Notes: generated by a model from the sequence alone, not told the origin. Positions 1-6,054 are shown, counted from the stretch's first letter. The stretch: DNA of 6,054 nucleotides from Spirochaetaceae bacterium (GCA_030643345.1 DAOWMA010000139.1:1-6054), one strand, 5' to 3'. Made by a program: numbers and translations.

Positions 1-371
1 ACTTTGAGATTTGTAAAGAGTGTCCTACCCAGACGACCGTTAGGAAGCATCCCTTTAACTGCATGTTCCATCGGATAAGTGGGTTTTCTTTTTATCATAT
101 CCATGAACCGTTCAGCAGTAAGCCCTCCCGGATAACCTGAATGTCTATAGTAAATCTTTCTGGTTTCCTTATTGCCGCTTACTTCAACCTTATCTGCATT
201 AATAACTATTACATAATCCCCAACTTCCTGATTAGGAGCAAATTCGGGTTTATGTTTACCACGTAGAAGATTGGCTGCCTTTACTGCGACACGACCCAAT
301 TTTTTACCGGATGCATCTATAACAAACCACTTTCTTACAACGTCTTTTTGCTTAACAAAAATCGTTTTCAT
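1..371 (-). CDS. rplM: Large-subunit ribosomal protein L13 (3' end missing)
   Basis: L13 is a structural protein of the 50S ribosomal subunit that binds 23S rRNA early in assembly. Translating the minus strand from the ATG at 369-371 gives 123 codons that run open to the window edge. The start MKTIFVKQKDVVRKW is followed by the L13 hallmarks VIDASGKKLGRVA, LLRGKHKPEF, GDYVIVINADKV, YYRHSGYPGG and the signature AVKGMLPNGRLGR. Bacterial L13 is about 142-150 residues, so roughly the last 20 residues lie beyond position 1. The start is the only ATG that gives a normal L13 N-terminus. The Shine-Dalgarno is weak: AAAGG lies 11 bases upstream, in the purine-rich stretch before the ATG. By general bacterial gene order rpsI (S9) should follow off the window, but this is not visible. 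It is separated from the upstream genes by a 162-base spacer, so it probably has its own promoter. Confidence 0.97.
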   Translation of the reverse strand, partial: MKTIFVKQKDVVRKWFVIDASGKKLGRVAVKAANLLRGKHKPEFAPNQEVGDYVIVINADKVEVSGNKETRKIYYRHSGYPGGLTAERFMDMIKRKPTYPMEHAVKGMLPNGRLGRTLFTNLK

Positions 372-403
372 TTCTTTTTCTGCCTTTATATTTAATATCA
401 AAC

Positions 404-412
404 TGATAATGT
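404..412 (-). repeat. 9-base direct repeat, copy 2 (ACATTATCA)
   Basis: The minus strand reads ACATTATCA here. It is identical to the copy at 453-461 and lies 49 bases downstream of it in the rplM leader. Both copies have a T two bases upstream and a T three bases downstream. It could be a regulator half-site, a remnant of duplicated promoter sequence, or chance in AT-rich DNA. Confidence 0.35.
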
Positions 413-435
413 AACCGTAATTAAAAGTGGAGTGC

Positions 436-464
436 AGTTTTTCACATTTAGATGATAATGTCAA
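436..464 (-). promoter_or_regulatory. Candidate promoter for rplM
   Basis: On the minus strand a perfect sigma-70-type -35 hexamer TTGACA lies at 459-464. The hexamer 17 bases downstream (436-441) reads AAAACT, a poor -10 box, so the call is tentative. A start from here would give a leader of roughly 55 bases before the rplM ATG. An alternative pair is TTACGG (415-420) with TATTAA (392-397) at a 17-base spacing, but that would leave a leader of only about 13 bases. Confidence 0.3.
453..461 (-). repeat. 9-base direct repeat, copy 1 (ACATTATCA)
   Basis: The minus strand reads ACATTATCA, overlapping the end of the TTGACA hexamer at 459-464. A perfect second copy lies at 404-412. The overlap with a possible -35 box is what makes it worth recording; there is no palindromic symmetry to suggest a classical operator. 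Confidence 0.35.
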
Positions 465-533
465 TAAAGCAAATCTCATTTCGATATTACTTACAAATAA
501 AAACAGATAGATTTTTTTACAAAATAAGAATTG

Positions 534-833
534 CTACCCCCGTTTAAACCTTACCATCATTACAATAAATGCCGCACTAATGAAAATAAGCGGCAAAATG
601 CTTAATAAAGTTCCAATATCCAGCACATCTTTGATAATAAACAGATCATCACCCAGTACTCCGAACATTTTAAAGGTTGAATACATAATTTCCCCATATT
701 GAATAATCACAGCAATAATAATGAGCATCCATGCAGTATCCCGGGTATGGGACCAGAAGAGAATGGCCATAAAAGTAGCAATAGCTCCAAAAGAAATCTG
801 TGACATAATTAATACCATATCTTTAACTGCCAT
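534..833 (-). CDS. Small three-helix membrane protein, function unknown
   Basis: I do not recognise this 99-residue protein. It is very hydrophobic with three likely membrane helices: about residues 6-27 (MVLIMSQISFGAIATF onward), 34-54 (AWMLIIIAVIIQYGEIMYS) and 73-95 (IGTLLSILPLIFISAAF onward). They are joined by a short polar HTRDT loop and a longer loop with GDDLF, and a basic tail (RFKRG) follows the last helix. By the positive-inside rule the C-terminus is probably cytoplasmic and the N-terminus outside, an inference only. I chose the ATG at 831-833 because AAGGAG on the minus strand (839-844) sits 5 bases upstream; the in-frame GTG two codons earlier would overlap that site. It follows the aminotransferase-like gene by 56 bases, probably as the last gene of the operon. 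No catalytic motif, signal-peptidase site or metal-binding pattern is evident. Confidence 0.72.
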   Translation of the reverse strand: MAVKDMVLIMSQISFGAIATFMAILFWSHTRDTAWMLIIIAVIIQYGEIMYSTFKMFGVLGDDLFIIKDVLDIGTLLSILPLIFISAAFIVMMVRFKRG

Positions 834-838
834 AATCA

Positions 839-844
839 CTCCTT
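839..844 (-). promoter_or_regulatory. Ribosome binding site of the small membrane gene
   Basis: AAGGAG on the minus strand lies 5 bases before the ATG at 831-833. This is the clearest Shine-Dalgarno in the window. It decides the start, because the alternative GTG (837-839) would overlap it. Confidence 0.75.
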
Positions 845-851
845 GGGTTGC

Positions 852-892
852 TGAGATCGTTCCTCATCGCTTCGCTCTTCCGGTACGACTCA
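852..892. repeat. Imperfect inverted repeat over the aminotransferase-like stop codon
   Basis: The arms TGAG(A)TCGT-T-CC (852-863) and GG-T-ACGACTCA (882-892) pair over 10 base pairs, with one bulged base at 856, one mismatch (861 with 884) and an 18-base loop. On the transcript the first arm includes the TGA stop of the aminotransferase-like gene (890-892), and the second arm ends 7 bases before the AAGGAG of the next gene. There is no T tract, so it is not an intrinsic terminator. The stretch is visibly richer in GC than its surroundings, and the motif GAGCGAAGCGATGAGG has the look of dispersed palindromic repeats in some bacterial genomes. That last point is an impression, not a match. Confidence 0.45.
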
Positions 893-1711
893 TTGGCGAG
901 CAGCAAACTTGTTTGCGACCAGCCTAACCATATGCATAAAATCCTTAATCTGACCAGATTCATATACCATTGGGACAATTCCAGGAATCCCGGACTCCGG
1001 GGGCAGCAGGACACCGCTCTTAAGGGCCTTTTCAAATAATGATGAATACCCGTCACCCGTAAGTTTAAACTGCAGGTACGGCCCGGTCCTCTCCCATACG
1101 GTCGATTCAAAAATTTCCCATTTTTTCGAATCAACTTCATTAAAATATCGTCTTAATGAAGTAATTGATTTAATCAGCATATCACAAAGCATAGGTGACA
1201 GCAAATCTGAATGAGGCAGATCATTTATTGAACTATTTACACCTATTACAACAGGCCCGAAGTTTCCGGGGAAGGGAAGTAGGGGAATAAAAAATTCAGA
1301 ATCCTGATATCCCGGGGATTGGTCCAAAAAGGGGCGCCAGAAAGTATACTTGCTTTTTGTTGTTGGAAAATCAATAAAATCACTTATTAATATATTTTTA
1401 CCTCCATTTTCTGACAATGCTGCCATCGCTCTATCTATATTACTGTATATTCGAAACTCGCCTGCCCCGGGGAAAAGAAGTTTCAATTGTTTATAAACCC
1501 GGACATCATATATTGAAGGATAATCCGCAGTAAGCCCTCTGGCTACAGTAGATTTGATAACACGGGTTATCCCCTCCATTCTGTGCCCCAGAATAGCTCT
1601 TCCGGAATCGAGATAAAAATCAAGATATCTTTTACCGGAGGTATCATAGATCAAGTAACCCCTGGTTCGCTTGATTACTGGTATTTTGTTTTTTTTATCC
1701 ATCTCTTTCAA
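890..1711 (-). CDS. Shortened class III aminotransferase-like protein, probable pseudoenzyme
   Basis: The 273-residue product resembles fold-type I, class III PLP-dependent aminotransferases of the glutamate-1-semialdehyde type at both ends. Residues 17-50 (RGYLIYDTSGKRYLDF, then ILGHRMEGITRVI) match the usual entry strand and 'ILGH.HP.V..AI' region. Residues 222-268 (LFEKALKSGVLLPPES, later GQIKDFMHMVRLVANKF) match the C-terminal small domain. Full enzymes have about 420-450 residues. Here the central large domain is cut down: the SGTEA-like cofactor phosphate site is replaced by IYSNIDRAMAALS, and I see no aspartate plus GK/GG lysine motif. It may therefore lack PLP chemistry; its function is unknown. 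The reading frame is intact, so it is not simply a broken gene. It begins 3 bases after the helicase stop if the TTG at 1709-1711 is used. The ATG at 1700-1702 (residue 4) is an equally likely start; neither has a strong ribosome binding site. Confidence 0.75.
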   Translation of the reverse strand: MKEMDKKNKIPVIKRTRGYLIYDTSGKRYLDFYLDSGRAILGHRMEGITRVIKSTVARGLTADYPSIYDVRVYKQLKLLFPGAGEFRIYSNIDRAMAALSENGGKNILISDFIDFPTTKSKYTFWRPFLDQSPGYQDSEFFIPLLPFPGNFGPVVIGVNSSINDLPHSDLLSPMLCDMLIKSITSLRRYFNEVDSKKWEIFESTVWERTGPYLQFKLTGDGYSSLFEKALKSGVLLPPESGIPGIVPMVYESGQIKDFMHMVRLVANKFAARQ

Positions 1712-1714
1712 CTT

Positions 1715-3811
1715 TTACCACTCATTATCAAGGGCAATTTTTTCCAACCCTGAATATTTAGGAATAAACTGTGCAGTTCTTCCCGATTCAAATCTTACTA
1801 TAATTAAAACTTCTTTACCATTATCCCATTCCTTAATTACCTGGCCGGAACCGTAATCGTCATGATAGACAACAGTACCCGGTGGAAACTCACTTTTTTT
1901 CTCTACTGAGAGGACTGATTCTGAAGTTTGAGTTAAAAATTCTTCAGGGATATCATTCAGGAATCTGGATGGTGTCTGAAAATTAACCTTTCCCCAAATT
2001 CTTCTTTGCCTACAGGCGGTAAAATAAAGTTCTTTCCTAGCCCTGGTTATACTAACATAAAAAATACGACGCTCTTCTTCAAGATCATCATCACTCTCAT
2101 CCGGTCTTGAGGGGAACAAGCCCTCTTCCATACCGACAATAATAACCCTGTCGAATTCCAAACCTTTTGTACTGTGCATCGTAATAAGAGTTACTCCTCT
2201 TTGAGAAGCAGGATCCACACCTGCAAGTCTTGATCGGTCAAGCTCCATATCTTCAAGAAAAGCTAAAAGGCCATCCTTTCCTGCCGGATATTTTGAAGCA
2301 GCATTTACCACCTCCTCAAGATTTTTTACTTTCTGCGTCAAAGAAATCTCATCCTGTGTCCTGTGATACTCAAGAATTCCTGAATCATGAATTGCTCTGT
2401 TTGTAAACTCCCCAAGATCAACTTTTTCCGAAATTTCTTCCAGGTTATCAATAAGTTTACAAAAGCTTTTTAAACCGGAGGAAGCTCTGGTTGAAAATTG
2501 TCTACCGGAAGCTCTGCAGGATTCAAGAAGGCTGCTTTGCCTGATAATTGATGTTTCAATAATTCTATCTACTGTAATCCTGCCTATACCCTTTGAAGGC
2601 TTGTTAATTATTCGCCTAAAGGCAATTTCATCAAAAGGATTAAGAAAAAATGAAAATAGGGCAGTTACATCCTTAACCTCTTCCCTGTCATAAAATTTCA
2701 GGGAACCCACAATTTTATAGGGAATCCGGTGATTTAAGAAATATGATTCAAAGCTTAGGGACTGGGCATTTGTCCTGTAGAGAATCGCGGTACCATCAAG
2801 GTTCCCATCACGAAGAAGGGATGCGCAGAATTCCGCCTCTCTATCCTGATTTGCAACAATCTTAACGACCCCTCCGGGACCATCCTCTTTAAGAGTCCAT
2901 AGTTTCTTTCCAAGCCGCCCTCTGTTGGCACTTACAACCCTGGATGCAATATTTAAAATATTCCCGGTAGAACGGTAATTTTGCTCAAGCTTGATTATTT
3001 CTGCCCCTGGAAAGTTTTTAGGAAAAGAAATTATATTTTTTACCTCAGCCCCGCGAAAACTATAAATAGACTGATCGTCATCACCTACAACACAGATATA
3101 ATTAGATCCATTGTAGAGTAGTTTTAATAGTTCGTACTGGGCGATATTGGAATCCTGATACTCATCTACAAGTATTACCTGGAACCTGCTCTGTATTCTC
3201 TTTCTTATTTCCCCGTGTTCTTTAAGAAGTTCGACAGGGCGTAGTATAAGATCCCCAAAGTCAACACTACCCACTTCCCGTAATCTTTTTTCATATGCAT
3301 TGTAAATTTCCGGCAATCGACTGTCAAAAGAGATTGAGGAAAGGTCATCCCCTGGATAAAGACAGTAATCCTTTGCCCTGCTGATCCATCTGGCATAGGG
3401 CTTTAGATCTTTTCGCTTGTAGTCACTAAAAACGGAATGCAGAAGGCTTAACGAATCATCATCATCATAGATTGAAAATCGCTGCTGAAGACCAAGGGTA
3501 CCTGCATTTCTTCGAAGTAGCCAGGAACCGAAAGAGTGGAATGTCCTTATCATCACCCCGTCAGATTCCGGGACCATCTGCAGAACTCGTTCACGCATTT
3601 CACCGGCAGCCTTATTTGTAAATGTAACAGCTAATATTGACCGGGGATCAATTCCCATACAATCTACAAGATGAGCAATTTTTGTTGTTATAACCCTTGT
3701 TTTACCGGATCCGGCACCGGCAAGTATTAAGAGAGGGTCTCCTCTCTGCATCACCGCATCATACTGCTGCTTATTCAGATCTTTAAGATAACTTACATTT
3801 TCACAGCTCAT
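1715..3811 (-). CDS. Superfamily 1A DNA helicase, UvrD/PcrA/Rep family
   Basis: This is an ATP-dependent 3'-5' DNA helicase of the kind that acts in nucleotide excision and mismatch repair, replication restart and removal of RecA filaments. All family motifs are present in order in the 698 residues: Q motif LNKQQYDAV (12-20), Walker A AGAGSGKT (31-38), Ia AVTFTNKAA (61-69), Walker B VDEYQDSN (215-222), III GDDDQSIYSFRGA (243-255), IV EQNYRSTGN (276-284), V TLITMHSTKGLEFD (541-554) and VI FYVSITRAR (584-592). The C-terminal segment 643-692 (PPGTVVYHDDYGSGQVI onward) looks like the Tudor-like domain of PcrA/UvrD that contacts RNA polymerase. That favours UvrD/PcrA over Rep, but I leave the symbol blank. 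Length is slightly below the usual 720-740. The ATG overlaps the rimO end by 11 bases, which suggests translational coupling; GGAGG lies 12 bases upstream inside rimO. Confidence 0.95.
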   Translation of the reverse strand: MSCENVSYLKDLNKQQYDAVMQRGDPLLILAGAGSGKTRVITTKIAHLVDCMGIDPRSILAVTFTNKAAGEMRERVLQMVPESDGVMIRTFHSFGSWLLRRNAGTLGLQQRFSIYDDDDSLSLLHSVFSDYKRKDLKPYARWISRAKDYCLYPGDDLSSISFDSRLPEIYNAYEKRLREVGSVDFGDLILRPVELLKEHGEIRKRIQSRFQVILVDEYQDSNIAQYELLKLLYNGSNYICVVGDDDQSIYSFRGAEVKNIISFPKNFPGAEIIKLEQNYRSTGNILNIASRVVSANRGRLGKKLWTLKEDGPGGVVKIVANQDREAEFCASLLRDGNLDGTAILYRTNAQSLSFESYFLNHRIPYKIVGSLKFYDREEVKDVTALFSFFLNPFDEIAFRRIINKPSKGIGRITVDRIIETSIIRQSSLLESCRASGRQFSTRASSGLKSFCKLIDNLEEISEKVDLGEFTNRAIHDSGILEYHRTQDEISLTQKVKNLEEVVNAASKYPAGKDGLLAFLEDMELDRSRLAGVDPASQRGVTLITMHSTKGLEFDRVIIVGMEEGLFPSRPDESDDDLEEERRIFYVSITRARKELYFTACRQRRIWGKVNFQTPSRFLNDIPEEFLTQTSESVLSVEKKSEFPPGTVVYHDDYGSGQVIKEWDNGKEVLIIVRFESGRTAQFIPKYSGLEKIALDNEW

Positions 3812-5147
3812 CTACAGGAACGGCCTCCAGATCTATACCATTAGATCTTGTTATTCTACATTTCACAAGCTGTCCAGGAACAACTTTGTCCGAAAGAACA
3901 ACAACTGATCCATCCACTTCCGGAGCATTCAGATAGGCCCGGCCAAGGGCTATAGGCTCAGCTTCTATTCTTTCCTCAATAAGAACATCCAGATCCAGAC
4001 CAACAAACCGTTCTATCCGGTTTTCTGTAATCACCCTTTGCTTTAACTCCAGTTTATGCTTAAATTTTGAAGCTACTCTCACTGCAAGTTTATGACCAAG
4101 GCTGCCGCGCATTGAATATGCCTTAGTGTCCTCTTCCCGGGAATAGATAAAGAAACCTACCCAATCCAGAGAGGCTTTAGCCTGAAATTCAAGAAGCTCT
4201 CTTCGGTGAGCAGCTGTTTCACCGGGGAAACCTGCCATAAAAGTAGACCTGATAACAGATTCAGGGATTTTGCTGCGTATGGTGTTTACTAATTCCAGAT
4301 ACTCTGCACTGCTGCCTCTTCGCCCCATTTTGGAAAGTATTACTTTCGAAGCATGCTGAAAAGGTATATCAAAATAGGGAAGGATTCTCTTATCTTCAGC
4401 AATAATATCGAGAAGTTCCAATGGAAAATTATCCGGATGTATATAAAGAAGCCGCACCCAGAAATCACCGGATATGCTGGAGATTTCACGAAGAAGATCC
4501 GGAAAATCTTTATCTTTTCGATCGGTACCTAATGCAGCGAGATCCTGAGCAATAAGATTAATTTCGAATATTCCACTATTCAGAAGACTCTTTATCTCTG
4601 TTATAATATCATCTATTCTTCTGCTTCTTAGCTTTCCCCTGATTATCGGAATAGCACAGTAAGAACAACGATGATTACATCCTTCAGATATTTTTACATA
4701 GGCTGATCCTGGAAAAGATAAAAGCCTCGTTCGTTCCGGTCTGGATGATCCTTCAAGGGGCAAAACAGCAGTTCTCTCACCCATAATCACGGATCTCGCA
4801 ACTCCAGGAACTTTCTGAAGATTTAAATTACCAAAAACACCATCAATTTCCGGCATTTTATCAAGAAGAGCAGAGCCATACCTCTGGGCAAAACAGCCGG
4901 CCATAAGAATTTTTTTCCCGGGATACATGGCCCTGAAGGATATAGCTGTATCTATGGATTCTGTCTTGGCTGCTTCTATAAATCCACAGGTATTTACAAT
5001 AATCAGATCGGCTTTATCTGAAGTCGAAACATAGTCCCACCCCTCTTCCCCAAGAGTGGTAATCATCACTTCAGCATCAACCTGATTCTTGGAACAACCC
5101 AGATTTTCAACATAGAATTTCTTTTTACTATTTTCTTTATCTAACAT
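3801..5147 (-). CDS. rimO: Ribosomal protein S12 (aspartate) methylthiotransferase RimO
   Basis: RimO is a radical-SAM enzyme that inserts a methylthio group on the beta-carbon of a conserved aspartate of ribosomal protein S12 (Asp88/89 in E. coli). The 448 residues show the full architecture. The N-terminal MTTase domain has three iron-sulfur cysteines, Cys18 (ENLGCSKNQVD), Cys54 (NTCGF) and Cys85 (AGCFAQRY). The radical-SAM domain carries CNHRCSYC (Cys157, Cys161, Cys164), followed by IRGKLRSR, PYFDIPFQHAS and FMAGFPGET. A C-terminal TRAM domain spans about 378-440. The sequences YVENLGCSKNQVDAEVM, IPFQHAS and GRAYLNAPEVDG are typical of RimO rather than the tRNA enzymes MiaB or MtaB. The length is normal for the family. 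The start is the only plausible ATG before the conserved N-terminus; it lies 19 bases after the rodZ stop and lacks a Shine-Dalgarno. Confidence 0.95.
   Translation of the reverse strand: MLDKENSKKKFYVENLGCSKNQVDAEVMITTLGEEGWDYVSTSDKADLIIVNTCGFIEAAKTESIDTAISFRAMYPGKKILMAGCFAQRYGSALLDKMPEIDGVFGNLNLQKVPGVARSVIMGERTAVLPLEGSSRPERTRLLSFPGSAYVKISEGCNHRCSYCAIPIIRGKLRSRRIDDIITEIKSLLNSGIFEINLIAQDLAALGTDRKDKDFPDLLREISSISGDFWVRLLYIHPDNFPLELLDIIAEDKRILPYFDIPFQHASKVILSKMGRRGSSAEYLELVNTIRSKIPESVIRSTFMAGFPGETAAHRRELLEFQAKASLDWVGFFIYSREEDTKAYSMRGSLGHKLAVRVASKFKHKLELKQRVITENRIERFVGLDLDVLIEERIEAEPIALGRAYLNAPEVDGSVVVLSDKVVPGQLVKCRITRSNGIDLEAVPVDEL
3824..3828 (-). promoter_or_regulatory. Ribosome binding site of the helicase gene, inside rimO
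   Basis: GGAGG on the minus strand lies 12 bases before the helicase ATG (3809-3811), within the last codons of rimO. The spacing is longer than the usual 5-9 bases, so initiation may depend partly on ribosomes finishing rimO, whose TGA lies at 3801-3803 just past the helicase start. Confidence 0.5.
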
Positions 5148-5166
5148 ACTAACAATTGGAGGGGAA

Positions 5167-6054
5167 TCAATAAACAGGAATCATTTGGAGCTCATATTTC
5201 CCACTATCCGAATTTTTATTCCATTTTATCAAATTCGTTGAAACTTCACCTGCTCTTCCCAGATTAATTTCATTACCCGCTATTTTAGCTTTAAAAGAAC
5301 CTGCATTTGCTATCCAAAGCATAACTTCCCTGTTTATATCCAGTCGTAATGTCTCTCCCTTATCAAAATACCGTTCAATTCTTTGGCCTCTGTCAACCAG
5401 ATATCGAACCAATGTATTTCCACGGAAAATAACATTTAAAATAAAAGGCCCGGGATTCGATGCATCAAGAATAACTGATAGTTCCTGATTTCGTGATACT
5501 ACCTTCGAAACACCAGGTTCAGGAACTTTATAACCAGTTTCAGAAGAGCCTTCGACAGTTTGCTCTAAAGCTGCTATTTTAAGAACAGTTGTTTTCGCAT
5601 TTATATCAATGTCATTTACTGTAATAGCAATATCAGGAGTCCTGTCCCCGTCTAAATCTATCAATTTCTCATCCCCAAGATTAAACATAGTTTCACCACC
5701 AGGAAGAGACAATATAATATTCGCTGCAACCGATTTTAAAGAAAGATCAAAAGTATTATTATAAATTGATATCTGTAACTCTGATCCTTCTTTAAAGCGA
5801 TCTTCGATATCTGTCAAAGTAATATCATAAGAAAATTTATCAGGAGTTTCGATAACTTCTTCTACTGTATTACTTTCAACCGGGACCGATTCTGCAGTAA
5901 TATATTTATAAAGGAAGAAACCACCCACACCCAATACTATAGCTATTGAAACAACCAGCAGTATAATTGGAGTCCTGGAACGGTTTGTATCCAAAAGTGC
6001 TTCTATAGGTACAGGTTGTTCCTGTAATCTCATATTTTTATGGAGAGTAATTAT
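5167..6054 (-). CDS. rodZ: RodZ-like cell-shape protein with DUF4115-type C-terminus (5' end missing)
   Basis: RodZ is a bitopic inner-membrane protein linking MreB filaments to the wall-elongation machinery. The frame has an ATG at 6031-6033 but stays open to the window edge, reading IITLHKN before it. I take that ATG as internal, because RodZ proteins normally begin with a cytoplasmic helix-turn-helix domain of about 80-100 residues, which would lie beyond 6054. Counting from that Met, the juxtamembrane stretch QEQPVPIEALL (4-14) precedes a basic NRSR and one membrane helix at about 22-44. A linker and a roughly 100-residue beta-rich segment (66-165, containing DLDGDRTPD) follow. The end at about 180-272 (ELSVILDA, GETLRLDI, MLWIANAG, INLGRAGEV) fits the DUF4115 RodZ C-terminal domain. 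The stop is 19 bases before rimO, so they are probably co-transcribed. The RodZ call is firm for the C-terminus and inferred for the missing N-terminus. Confidence 0.8.
   Translation of the reverse strand: MITLHKNMRLQEQPVPIEALLDTNRSRTPIILLVVSIAIVLGVGGFFLYKYITAESVPVESNTVEEVIETPDKFSYDITLTDIEDRFKEGSELQISIYNNTFDLSLKSVAANIILSLPGGETMFNLGDEKLIDLDGDRTPDIAITVNDIDINAKTTVLKIAALEQTVEGSSETGYKVPEPGVSKVVSRNQELSVILDASNPGPFILNVIFRGNTLVRYLVDRGQRIERYFDKGETLRLDINREVMLWIANAGSFKAKIAGNEINLGRAGEVSTNLIKWNKNSDSGKYELQMIPVY

Larger units (their letters stand above)
372..533. other. AT-rich intergenic spacer before rplM
   Basis: This 162-base stretch lies between the stop of the small membrane gene and the start of rplM. 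It is strongly AT-rich and no open reading frame of note is visible on either strand. I found no GC-rich stem followed by a T tract on the minus strand, so there is no convincing intrinsic terminator for the upstream operon; read-through into rplM or Rho-dependent termination are both possible. It holds a perfect TTGACA hexamer, other weaker promoter-like hexamers and two copies of a 9-base direct repeat. It most likely carries the rplM promoter. Confidence 0.7.

Noticed and set aside
837..839. GTG as the start of the small membrane protein
   Set aside because: It overlaps the AAGGAG Shine-Dalgarno; the ATG two codons later has an ideal 5-base spacing.
903..916. Palindrome GCAAAC-TT-GTTTGC
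   Set aside because: It lies wholly within the last codons of the aminotransferase-like gene, has only a short stem and no T tract, and is explained well enough by coding sequence.
721..927. Plus-strand open frame of 68 codons
   Set aside because: It is antisense to the small membrane gene, and the frame stays open mainly because that gene's codon bias excludes stops on this strand.
848..1039. Plus-strand open frame of 63 codons
   Set aside because: It is antisense to the aminotransferase-like coding region, has no ribosome binding site that I can see, and its product has no recognisable motif.
823..1140. Minus-strand open frame of 105 codons overlapping the end of the aminotransferase-like gene
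   Set aside because: It lies in another frame of a gene with clear family resemblance, its product is arginine/serine/proline-rich without a recognisable domain, and it runs into the start of the membrane gene.
1671..1856. Plus-strand open frame of 61 codons
   Set aside because: It is antisense across the helicase/aminotransferase-like junction, with no supporting motif or ribosome binding site.
3205..3396. Minus-strand open frame of 63 codons inside the helicase gene
   Set aside because: It is an out-of-frame shadow of a helicase whose motifs are intact on both sides of it.
3801..5147. MiaB or MtaB tRNA methylthiotransferase as identity of the radical-SAM gene
   Set aside because: The N-terminal ENLGCSKNQVD, the IPFQHAS stretch and the GRAYLNAPEVDG stretch in the TRAM region are RimO-type.
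1..6054. Mobile element, CRISPR array, tRNA/rRNA, defence or secretion system
   Set aside because: I saw no transposase or integrase motifs, no regularly spaced repeats and no cloverleaf-like or rRNA sequence; the genes are housekeeping or unassigned.

Overview
The window carries six protein-coding genes, all on the minus strand, so transcription runs from high to low coordinates. In that order they are rodZ-like (its 5' end lies beyond position 6054), rimO, a UvrD/PcrA/Rep-family helicase, a shortened class III aminotransferase-like gene, a small three-helix membrane protein, and rplM (its 3' end lies before position 1). The DNA is AT-rich and coding density is high. The style of the RodZ juxtamembrane stretch (QEQPVPIEALL) and its ectodomain, together with the gene content, suggests a spirochaete (Spirochaetota). 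That attribution comes from memory of family resemblance, not from a search, and is moderately confident.

Layout. Positions 5167-6054 hold a bitopic RodZ-like cell-shape protein, with the membrane helix and periplasmic part visible and the cytoplasmic helix-turn-helix part presumably off the window. Positions 3801-5147 encode RimO, which methylthiolates ribosomal protein S12. It is followed with an 11-nt overlap by a superfamily 1A DNA helicase (1715-3811). Positions 890-1711 encode a 270-273 residue protein whose two ends resemble glutamate-1-semialdehyde-type aminotransferases but whose catalytic middle is shortened and has no recognisable PLP lysine motif. Positions 534-833 encode a 99-residue membrane protein with a good ribosome binding site. 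A 162-base AT-rich spacer (372-533) separates this from rplM (1-371), which begins the L13 gene and presumably an L13-S9 operon continuing off the window.

The tight spacing from rodZ to the membrane gene (gaps of 19, -11, 3 to 12 and 56 bases) looks like one operon joining envelope, translation and DNA-repair functions. This is a housekeeping region: no mobile element, CRISPR array, tRNA, rRNA or defence system is visible. The points most worth a second look are the aminotransferase-like probable pseudoenzyme, the unusual RodZ ectodomain, an imperfect inverted repeat that contains a stop codon (852-892), and the anti-Shine-Dalgarno-like leader of rimO.
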